Assembly: GCA_029067085.1 (NCBI GenBank) | Contig: JAIEFE010000016.1 | Location: 138,665-202,664 of the forward strand | Direction: 5' to 3' | DNA length: 64,000 nucleotides | Source of the DNA: Lachnospiraceae bacterium | GTDB lineage: Bacteria; Bacillota; Clostridia; Lachnospirales; Lachnospiraceae | In this document: positions 17,352 to 24,605 of the stretch, piece after piece | Layout: each line of letters opens with the position of its first letter | Position numbering within the stretch: the first letter of the stretch is position 1 | Translations under genes and position numbers: made by a program | The notes under the pieces: model-generated | Databases searched by the model: none | What the model was told of the DNA's origin: nothing | The model's input: the letters and a program-made list of their open reading frames with translations, nothing else

Positions 17352-18686
17352 ATGAAGAAGAAAGTATTGGCAACATTACTTGCTGCTGCTATGACGGCCG
17401 GAGCTCTTGCAGGCTGTGGCGGCGGCGCTGCGGAAACTCCTGCACAGCAGCCTGCTGCGGAGACTCCGGCAGCAGAGACACCGGCGGCAGAGGAGACACC
17501 CGTAGCTGAGGTAGCTTCCGCACCGGATGATGCGATCTCGAACCTGATCGCGGCTACCACCGGTCCGGTTGATCTTACCGTATGGGCATCCGAAGAGGAT
17601 CAGGATCTCACCAACAAGTTACTCGATCAGTTTAAGGCATTATATTCCGATGTGACATTTAATATCACTCTGGGCGCTGAGTCCGAGTCCACCGCAAAGG
17701 ACACGGTTCTTACGGATGTGGAAGCTGCTGCGGATGTGTACGCTTTCGCGGATGACCAGATCAACGATCTGGTACAGGCGGGCGCATTGCAGGAGGTAGT
17801 GGCAAACTACACCTACGATGTGGCCGGTGAAAATGTGGCCGGTGCGGTTGAGGCAGCCGGTGTGGGCGGCAAGCTTTACGCTTATCCGATGACAGCTGAT
17901 AACGGTTATTTCATGTTCTATGATTCCTCCGTTTTCTCTGATAGCGATGTACAGTCCTTAGAGAAGATGATCGAGGTTGCAGATGCGGCAGGCAAGAAGA
18001 TCGCAATGGATATCTCCAACGGCTGGTATATCTACGCTTTCTTCCAGGGTGCAGGATTAGAGCTTACCCTGAATGCTGACGGCACAAACACCTGTACCTG
18101 GAACGCTGCGGGCGGTACGGATGTGGCACAGGCAATTATTGACCTGACAGCATCCAACGTACTGGTAGACATGGGCGATGAAGACATGGCTACCCAGATC
18201 GCAGAGGGCAATGTAGTTGCCTGCGTAAACGGTACCTGGAGAGCAGAGACGGCAGCAGAGGCATGGGGCGATAACTATGCAGCTACCAAGCTTCCTACCT
18301 TTAAGGCAGGCGGCAAGGACTGCCAGATGTCCTCTTACTCCGGTTACAAGCTGATCGGCGTTAATCCTCACTCCAAAAATATCGGTTGGGCAATGCTTCT
18401 TGCAGAGTATTTGACAAATGAGGATTCCCAGAAGGCAAGATTTGAAGCGAGAGGCCTTGGCCCTGCAAACAGCGCAGCTGCAGCTTCCGATGCAGTACAG
18501 TCCAACCCGGCTATCGCAGCTCTGGCTGAGCAGGCAGCTTACGCTACGCCTCAGCGTGTAGGCGGCAACTTCTGGTCTCCCGCAGAGACCCTTGGTCAGA
18601 TCCTTGCTTCCGGCAATCCTGACGGAACAGATCTGCAGGAGCTGTTGGATACCACGGTTGAAGGTATCACGGCACCGATCGAATAA
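17352..18686 (+). CDS. Sugar ABC transporter solute-binding lipoprotein
   Basis: 444 residues of an extracellular solute-binding protein (family 1, MalE/GanS type). The signal sequence ends in the lipobox LAGC with the lipidated Cys22, and an Ala/Pro/Glu/Thr-rich linker spans about 25-55. The binding domain follows with VDLTVWASEEDQDL at its start and conserved aromatic segments. GAGAGGAAA at 17340-17348 precedes ATG 17352. It is the receptor for the two permeases downstream. GH53 upstream argues for galacto-oligosaccharides and GH13 downstream for alpha-glucans; the sequence does not settle this. No ATPase gene is present, so a shared MsmX-like ATPase is expected. Confidence 0.93.
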   Translation: MKKKVLATLLAAAMTAGALAGCGGGAAETPAQQPAAETPAAETPAAEETPVAEVASAPDDAISNLIAATTGPVDLTVWASEEDQDLTNKLLDQFKALYSDVTFNITLGAESESTAKDTVLTDVEAAADVYAFADDQINDLVQAGALQEVVANYTYDVAGENVAGAVEAAGVGGKLYAYPMTADNGYFMFYDSSVFSDSDVQSLEKMIEVADAAGKKIAMDISNGWYIYAFFQGAGLELTLNADGTNTCTWNAAGGTDVAQAIIDLTASNVLVDMGDEDMATQIAEGNVVACVNGTWRAETAAEAWGDNYAATKLPTFKAGGKDCQMSSYSGYKLIGVNPHSKNIGWAMLLAEYLTNEDSQKARFEARGLGPANSAAAASDAVQSNPAIAALAEQAAYATPQRVGGNFWSPAETLGQILASGNPDGTDLQELLDTTVEGITAPIE

Positions 18687-18689
18687 ACG

Positions 18690-18834
18690 TGTGAGAAGAA
18701 ATTCTAACACTCGCAGCAAAGGCTGCTTCGTGAAGAATTTCTATGTCTCACACACGAGGACTGCTTCGCAGCCTCGGCGCAATAAGATTATACAGATTAA
18801 GAGGGTGGGTGTAGATTCACCTGCCCTCTTCTTG
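18690..18834 (+). promoter_or_regulatory. Intercistronic hairpin cluster between binding protein and permease
   Basis: A long stem forms from 18690-18706 with 18734-18742 and 18746-18753 (8 plus 9 bp, three-base bulge), containing a nested gcagc/gctgc hairpin at 18713-18726. A second hairpin occupies about 18756-18775 (gagg..ctgc/gcag..cctc). A third, gaggg/ccctc, lies around 18800-18833 with a weak T-rich tail. Such structures commonly protect the upstream message and reduce read-through, giving more binding protein than permease. Confidence 0.65.
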
Positions 18835-18881
18835 AAGTAAGAAGGTATTTTCTGACATTCTGACATGGAGGTTCGATTCAT

Positions 18882-20306
18882 ATGAAGAACGCATTGAATG
18901 CAGTGGGAAAATATTTTAAGGATTTCGGGACTGCTCTTGCCAAAGGCGATATCGGGGTAAAGCTGTCGGCTGTCCTGATGGGGGCAGGTTATTTCGCGAG
19001 AAAACAGGTGATCAACGGTATCATCATGTGTCTGGTGGAGGTGCTGTTTGCGGTGCTGTGCATCGGTTATGCGGCGCCAAACCTTGCCAAGTTCGGAACA
19101 CTCGGCACGGTACAGTTTGAACAGGTCTTTGATCCGTTGACTATGACCAGTACGGTCAATGACTATGACAACTCATTCCTGATCCTGTTAAATTCCATTA
19201 TTTCGTTGTTTATCATTTTTGTTTTTATACTTTTCTATATTTCAAACATGAAAGCCGTATATCGTCTGCAGCTTAAGAAGGAAAACGGGGAACACATCAA
19301 TACTTTCCCTGAAGATCTGCGGATGATGTTTAATGAAAAATTCCATATTACGCTGCTGACACTGCCGGCGATCGGTATCATCATTATGAATATTCTGCCG
19401 ATCCTGGTGTTCGCGGTTGCATTTACCAACTACGACCAGCAGCACATGCCGCCGAACGCCCTGTTTACCTGGGTGGGGTGGACTAACTTTAAGAATCTGT
19501 TTACCAGTTCCGTGACTGTTACATTCGGCTATTCTTTCAAGAAAGTGCTGGTCTGGACGCTTGAGTGGGCGGTGTTTGCAACCTTCACGACTTATATCGG
19601 CGGTATCCTGATGGCGAAGTTCATCAATGACAAGCGCACGAAGCTGCCGAAGCTGTGGAGAACACTCTTCATCATAGCGATCGCCGTTCCGCAGTTTGTG
19701 ACCCTGCTTCTGGTGCGAAGTTTCTTTGCAGACAACGGTATTGTGAATACTTTCTGCAACAGCATCGGTTTTACCGGTTTTCTGAAAAACATCGGGCTGG
19801 TGCCCTCTAACTTAAGCTACATACCGTTTTTGACGAATCCCGGCTGGGCGAAGGTGATGATCATCCTCATCAATATCTGGATCGGTATTCCTTATCAGAT
19901 GCTGGTGGCGACGGGCGTTCTGATGAACATTCCCGAAGACCAGATCGAGAGTGCGAGGATCGACGGCGCGAACCCGCTGCAGATCTTTATCAAAATTACG
20001 ATGCCCTATGTGCTGTTTGTGACCGGGCCGAGTTTGATCACTGATTTCGTCAAGAATATCAACAACTTTAACGTGATCTATCTGCTCACGCAGGATGTGT
20101 TCGTCACGAGCGACCAGCTCCTTGCAAATTCAAATGCGAAGGAGATCGACCTGCTCGTCACATGGCTGTTCCGTCTGACGAACGAGTATTACAATTACAA
20201 GATGGCATCCGTCATCGGTATCATCGTATTTATCATCTGCGCGGCGTTCACTCTGGTGACCTTTACCAGAACCATCAAAGGAGATAAGGAGGAGGAGTTT
20301 CAATAA
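18882..20306 (+). CDS. Sugar ABC transporter permease, MalF/GanP type
   Basis: 474 residues with about eight membrane segments, and the permease EAA-like loop ESARIDGANPLQIFIKITMP near residues 353-372. The N-terminal 150 residues form extra helices and a soluble stretch, as in MalF and GanP, longer than ordinary CUT1 permeases. ATG 18882 has GGAGG at 18868-18872. It ends on the first base of the next permease (one-base overlap). Together with 20306-21148 it forms the membrane channel for the upstream binding lipoprotein. Confidence 0.93.
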   Translation: MKNALNAVGKYFKDFGTALAKGDIGVKLSAVLMGAGYFARKQVINGIIMCLVEVLFAVLCIGYAAPNLAKFGTLGTVQFEQVFDPLTMTSTVNDYDNSFLILLNSIISLFIIFVFILFYISNMKAVYRLQLKKENGEHINTFPEDLRMMFNEKFHITLLTLPAIGIIIMNILPILVFAVAFTNYDQQHMPPNALFTWVGWTNFKNLFTSSVTVTFGYSFKKVLVWTLEWAVFATFTTYIGGILMAKFINDKRTKLPKLWRTLFIIAIAVPQFVTLLLVRSFFADNGIVNTFCNSIGFTGFLKNIGLVPSNLSYIPFLTNPGWAKVMIILINIWIGIPYQMLVATGVLMNIPEDQIESARIDGANPLQIFIKITMPYVLFVTGPSLITDFVKNINNFNVIYLLTQDVFVTSDQLLANSNAKEIDLLVTWLFRLTNEYYNYKMASVIGIIVFIICAAFTLVTFTRTIKGDKEEEFQ

Positions 20307-21148
20307 TGAAAAAGACGATCAAATTTGTGATAAGACATCTCGTATTGCTTTTTCTGTCCATAGTCTGGCTGATTCCGATCCTTTGGCTGTTTGTTACGTC
20401 GTTTAGCGGCTACAAGGGAATCAACACCTCCCATTTCTTCCCGGAGACCTGGACCCTGGATAACTACGCGCAGCTTTTTCTGCGCTCGGATTCCATCGTG
20501 CAGTATCCCAGATGGTTCTGGAACACGTTTGTCATCGCATCATTTTCCTGCCTGATCTCCACCATTCTGGTGCTGATGGTGGCTTACACGATGAGTAAGC
20601 TGCGTTTCACAGGCAGAAAGGGCTTGATGAGCTTTGCGATCATCCTGAATATGTTCCCGGGTGTGCTTTCCATGATCGCAATTTACTTTATCTTAAAGAC
20701 CATGGGCCTGACCAACAGCCATCTGGGCATGATCATCGTGTACTCCGCCGGTGCGGGACTCGGCTATCTGATCTGCAAAGGCTTTATGGACACGATCTCG
20801 ATCTCCTTGAGTGAGGCGGCGAGACTGGAGGGCGCGTCTGAGGCGAAGATCTTTTGGTCGGTGATCATTCCACTGTCCAAACCGATCATCGTGTATACGG
20901 TCATCAATGCTTTCCTCGCGCCCTGGGCGGATTTCGTGTTTGCGAAGCTGATGCTCAACTCCGGCGTGGCAACGGACTGGACGGTAGCGATCGGACTCTT
21001 CAATATGTTAGGCAAATCTATGATCAACAAGTACTTCTCGGTATTCTGCGCGGGTGGTGTGATCATCGCTATTCCGATCTCGGCGTTGTTCGTGATCATG
21101 CAGAAGTTCTACGTGGAGGGTATTACGGGAGGTTCTGTCAAAGGATAA
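20306..21148 (+). CDS. Sugar ABC transporter permease, MalG/GanQ type
   Basis: 280 residues with six predicted membrane helices and the EAA loop LSEAARLEGASEAKIFWSVI near 168-187 that contacts the ATPase. Its end (VEGITGGSVKG) is typical for MalG/GanQ proteins. The start ATG 20306 overlaps the MalF-like stop, with AAGGAGGAGG at 20286-20295. A strong terminator at 21166-21203 closes this transport operon, so the following GH13 gene is probably transcribed separately. Confidence 0.93.
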   Translation: MKKTIKFVIRHLVLLFLSIVWLIPILWLFVTSFSGYKGINTSHFFPETWTLDNYAQLFLRSDSIVQYPRWFWNTFVIASFSCLISTILVLMVAYTMSKLRFTGRKGLMSFAIILNMFPGVLSMIAIYFILKTMGLTNSHLGMIIVYSAGAGLGYLICKGFMDTISISLSEAARLEGASEAKIFWSVIIPLSKPIIVYTVINAFLAPWADFVFAKLMLNSGVATDWTVAIGLFNMLGKSMINKYFSVFCAGGVIIAIPISALFVIMQKFYVEGITGGSVKG

Positions 21149-21165
21149 ATCAGAGCAACTGTATA

Positions 21166-21203
21166 AAACAGGCTGCACTATTGTAAGTGCAGCTTGTTTG
21201 TTT
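21166..21203 (+). terminator. Factor-independent terminator of the ABC importer operon
   Basis: A 13-bp stem (aaacaggctgcac at 21166-21178 with gtgcagcttgttt at 21187-21199, one G-U pair) is followed by a T-rich stretch. Confidence 0.8.
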
Positions 21204-21308
21204 CTGTGAGATTAGTATACATAAAGTAAAATTAAAGCTTGTGTATTCAATATAGTGGTTTACATAACATAAGGACGACAAAAAGGATTAAGATGGGAGA
21301 TCAGCAAA

Positions 21309-23057
21309 ATGAGGAGTAGACAGATAAAAACGCTTGCGGGAATGATGGCGGCAGTTCTGTTGTTTAGCGGCTGCGGCGCGGGGAATAGCGAGACACCTTT
21401 GCCCGACGAAACGGCCACAGAAGGACAGGAGAACGCACCGACGGACACTGATGCTGCGGAAGAACAGGCAGACGAAGAGGCACCTTCTCCGGAAGCGTGG
21501 GAAAGTCTGCCGTTACAGATGATCGACGACAATTATCGAACCTATTATGAGGTTTTTGTCTACTCTTTCTGTGACAGTGACGGCGACGGGATCGGCGATC
21601 TTCAGGGCCTGATCTCACGACTGGACTATATCAATGACGGCGACGACGCTACGGACACGGATCTTGGCTGTAACGGAATCTGGCTGATGCCCGTGAATCC
21701 TTCGCCCACCTATCATAAATACGATGTGGCGGATTATTACGCCATTGACGAGGCCTACGGTACGTTGGAAGATTTTCAGGAACTGCTTTCCGAGTGTGAC
21801 AGGCGGGGGATCAAGGTCATTATGGATCTGGTGCTGAATCACAGCTCCTCACAGAATCCATGGTTTCGCGATGCCTGCGCCTATCTGCAGGGACTGGGCG
21901 GCGCACAGCCGAGCGCAGCGGAATGTCCTTATTTTGACTACTATCATTTTTCGAAGGAGCAGGGCGGCGGATACTATCAGGTGGAGGGAACAGACTGGTA
22001 TTATGAGGCGCAGTTCTGGTCTGAGATGCCCGATCTGAATCTGGATTGCGAGGCACTGCGCACAGAGATTGAGAAGATTACGAAATACTGGCTGGATATG
22101 GGTGTAGGAGGTTTCCGTCTGGATGCAGTGAAGGAATATTATTCCGGCGCGCCTCAGTCAAATATTGAGTTTTTGGCGTGGTTGACCGAAACAGTTAAGT
22201 CACAGAAACAGGACGCTTATCTGGTGGGAGAGGCATGGCTCGATATGGCTGACTATGCCAAATACTATGAGAGCGGCATCGACAGCATTTTTGATTTCGC
22301 CTTTGCGGACAAGGACGGGATTATTTCAAAGGTGTTAAACGGATCATCAGCTGCGAAATACGGTGCGGCGATAGCTTCTCTGGATGAGATGTACGGCACT
22401 TATAATACGGACTATATTGACGCGCCCTTTTATACCAATCACGACATGGGCAGAAGCGCCGGCTACTATGCAGGAGAAGATTCCGCGGCGCAGACGAAGA
22501 TGGCCGGCGCGATGAACCTGTTTATGAGCGGGTCGGCTTTTCTCTATTACGGGGAGGAGCTTGGCATGAAAGGTTCCGGCAAAGATGAGAATAAGCGTGC
22601 GCCCATGTACTGGAGCATGGATCCTGATGCGGAGGGTATCTGCGACGGCCCCGCGGATATGGATGCCGTGAAGATGAAGTTTGACAGTCTGGAGGAGCAG
22701 GAAAAGGACGCGGATTCGGTTTATCAATATTATAAGAAAGTTATCAGGATCCGTAACCAGAATCCGGAGATCGCACGCGGGAAGGCCGAATATGTTACGG
22801 TGGGAGATTTTCTGATGGAGGATATAAAGGAAAGTGTCTGCGCCATCAAAAAGACCTATGGGGATTCGGAACTTCTGCTGGTGTTTGTGACGAAGGCGGA
22901 GACGGAGGAACTGGATCTTACGGGGATCACGTTAAACGGAAAGCACATCGGCGCGGAGACAGAGATCAGGGGAACGCTGGTCACGGGTGAGGAAAAGATA
23001 CGCTTTGAGAACGGAAAGGCGGTGATGCCGGGGTTCTCGGTGCTGGTGTTACAGTAA
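21309..23057 (+). CDS. GH13 alpha-amylase-family lipoprotein
   Basis: 582 residues with a lipoprotein signal ending FSGC (Cys22), an acidic linker to about residue 60 and a GH13 catalytic barrel. The conserved regions are DLVLNH at 173-178, GFRLDA at 268-273 with nucleophile Asp272, the general acid Glu308 in LVGEAW, and TNHD at 376-379. A Ca-binding-like loop DSDGDGIGD occurs at 89-97. The enzyme is predicted to sit on the outer cell surface and cut alpha-1,4-glucans or oligosaccharides, feeding the importer upstream. GGGAG at 21295-21299 precedes ATG 21309. The 160-bp gap before it holds the terminator of the importer operon and no other feature I can assign. Confidence 0.93.
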   Translation: MRSRQIKTLAGMMAAVLLFSGCGAGNSETPLPDETATEGQENAPTDTDAAEEQADEEAPSPEAWESLPLQMIDDNYRTYYEVFVYSFCDSDGDGIGDLQGLISRLDYINDGDDATDTDLGCNGIWLMPVNPSPTYHKYDVADYYAIDEAYGTLEDFQELLSECDRRGIKVIMDLVLNHSSSQNPWFRDACAYLQGLGGAQPSAAECPYFDYYHFSKEQGGGYYQVEGTDWYYEAQFWSEMPDLNLDCEALRTEIEKITKYWLDMGVGGFRLDAVKEYYSGAPQSNIEFLAWLTETVKSQKQDAYLVGEAWLDMADYAKYYESGIDSIFDFAFADKDGIISKVLNGSSAAKYGAAIASLDEMYGTYNTDYIDAPFYTNHDMGRSAGYYAGEDSAAQTKMAGAMNLFMSGSAFLYYGEELGMKGSGKDENKRAPMYWSMDPDAEGICDGPADMDAVKMKFDSLEEQEKDADSVYQYYKKVIRIRNQNPEIARGKAEYVTVGDFLMEDIKESVCAIKKTYGDSELLLVFVTKAETEELDLTGITLNGKHIGAETEIRGTLVTGEEKIRFENGKAVMPGFSVLVLQ

Positions 23058-23065
23058 ACTGTGGC

Positions 23066-23094
23066 TTGAAATTCCGATCGTTTTGTTTTAAAAT
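23066..23094 (+). promoter_or_regulatory. Promoter of the OFA-type MFS gene
   Basis: TTGAAA at 23066-23071 and TAAAAT at 23089-23094 are 17 bp apart, nine bases after the GH13 stop codon. Confidence 0.6.
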
Positions 23095-23133
23095 GATAGA
23101 AGTTACACACAGTTCTTGTGAGAGGGTTGGATT

Positions 23134-23184
23134 CCTGTTATCCATGACGGGCGTCTGACTCAATATAAGCGAAAGGATAACAGG
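23134..23184 (+). promoter_or_regulatory. Leader stem that can mask the SD of the MFS gene
   Basis: cctgttatcc at 23134-23143 is the exact complement of ggataacagg at 23175-23184. The right arm overlaps the AAGGATAA that would serve as SD for ATG 23193. Formation of the 10-bp stem would limit ribosome access. No known riboswitch core is recognised in the 31-nt loop. Confidence 0.5.
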
Positions 23185-23192
23185 TACTAAAC

Positions 23193-24494
23193 ATGAAAAA
23201 CTGTCAAAACAAATGGGTGCGTGCCGCAATTCCGGCGCTGCTCCTGCATTTCAGTATCGGCACGGTGTACTGCTGGTCCATCTTCAGTCAGGAGATCGCT
23301 GACTACATAGGCTTTTCCAAGGCCGCTACGGAGTGGGCGTTCAGCTTCGCGATCTTCTTCCTCGGTATGTCGGCGGCATTTCTGGGAAATGTGGTGGAGA
23401 AGGACATCCACAAATCGTCTCTGATCGCCACGATCACCTTTGCGCTGGGCATGGCGGGCACGGGTTTCTTCATCTACTACGGCGGAAACCATCAGGGGAG
23501 CGCATTAGCTCTCGTGGGCATTTACATCTGTTACGGCTTCATCATGGGTATTGGTCTGGGAACCGGGTATCTCTCTCCGGTAAAGACGCTGATGCTCTGG
23601 TTCCAGGATAAGAAAGGACTTGCGACCGGTCTTGCGGTAGCGGGCTTCGGCGGTGCGAAAGCAATTGCGAGCCCCATCATGCAGGCGCTCCTTGCGAATC
23701 TCGGTGAGGGCGGCATCTATAAGATGTTCTGGATTCTGGCGGCTGTCTACTTTGTGATGATGTTTGTCGGCCACCTTCTTCTGGCAAAGCCTGCAGACTG
23801 GCATGAGCCCCAGAAAAAGGAGAAAGGGCAGGGTATCATGGATACCATCAAAACTCGCCCGGTCAGCAACTATGTGGGTATCTGGCTGATGTTCTACATC
23901 AATATCACCTGCGGTCTGGCGCTGATATCTCAGGAGAAAATGATCGTGAAGTGTATCGGTCTCGCCGGCGTGGTGGGCATCATTTCCACCATCTCCGCTA
24001 TCTTCAATGCGGGTGGACGACTGGGCTTCTCCGCATGGGCAGATCTTATGAAGGACAGAAATACGATCTACAAACTGATCTTTGTTCTTTCCATTGTCTT
24101 CACGGGTATCGTAATGCTGACAGGCGGTATCAAAAACGGCGAAGGCAATATCCTGCTGGTGATCCTTGTGCTGGCATTGATCTTCATGGTGAACGCGGGT
24201 TACGGCGGCGGTTTTTCCAACGTCCCGACGCTGCTCTCCGATCACTACGGTATGGGAAGCATCAGTGCGATCCACGGCATTACCCTTTCGGCATGGGCCT
24301 TTGCGGGTCTGACAGGAAACCAGATCGCGACCCTGATCGTAAGCAATACAGGAACTTTTGTAGACGACGGACACGGCGGACAGATCAATCCTGTGGGATA
24401 TCAGAATGTACTGTACTTTACGATCGTGCTCTATATCATCGCCCTGCTGCTCAGTCTGTTTTTGGTAAAGCCGTCAACTACGGATAAGAAATAA
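23193..24494 (+). CDS. MFS transporter, oxalate/formate antiporter (OFA) family
   Basis: 433 residues with 12 membrane segments. The opening WVRAAIPALLLHFSIGTVYC, followed by WSIFSQEI, is characteristic of the OFA family of the major facilitator superfamily. Family hallmarks include the GIGLGTGYLSPVKTLMLWF loop around 116-134 and KGLATGLAVAGFG. Members exchange or take up small carboxylates; substrate is not determined by sequence. The gene is monocistronic, with its own promoter and a bidirectional terminator at 24555-24590. Confidence 0.9.
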   Translation: MKNCQNKWVRAAIPALLLHFSIGTVYCWSIFSQEIADYIGFSKAATEWAFSFAIFFLGMSAAFLGNVVEKDIHKSSLIATITFALGMAGTGFFIYYGGNHQGSALALVGIYICYGFIMGIGLGTGYLSPVKTLMLWFQDKKGLATGLAVAGFGGAKAIASPIMQALLANLGEGGIYKMFWILAAVYFVMMFVGHLLLAKPADWHEPQKKEKGQGIMDTIKTRPVSNYVGIWLMFYINITCGLALISQEKMIVKCIGLAGVVGIISTISAIFNAGGRLGFSAWADLMKDRNTIYKLIFVLSIVFTGIVMLTGGIKNGEGNILLVILVLALIFMVNAGYGGGFSNVPTLLSDHYGMGSISAIHGITLSAWAFAGLTGNQIATLIVSNTGTFVDDGHGGQINPVGYQNVLYFTIVLYIIALLLSLFLVKPSTTDKK

Positions 24495-24554
24495 GGCAGG
24501 AGTCAGTGTAAGAAAAGAATCCAAATGGTAAGATGATATAAATGGATATCATAG

Positions 24555-24590
24555 AGAACCCCGAAAGCATAAGCCTTCGGGGTTCTGTTA
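24555..24590. terminator. Bidirectional terminator between convergent genes
   Basis: agaaccccgaa at 24555-24565 pairs with ttcggggttct at 24576-24586, an 11-bp stem followed by T-rich sequence on the plus strand and A/T-rich sequence on the minus strand. It serves both the MFS gene and the cyclic-nucleotide-binding gene. Confidence 0.8.
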
Positions 24591-24605
24591 TTTCAGAAAC
24601 TATTT

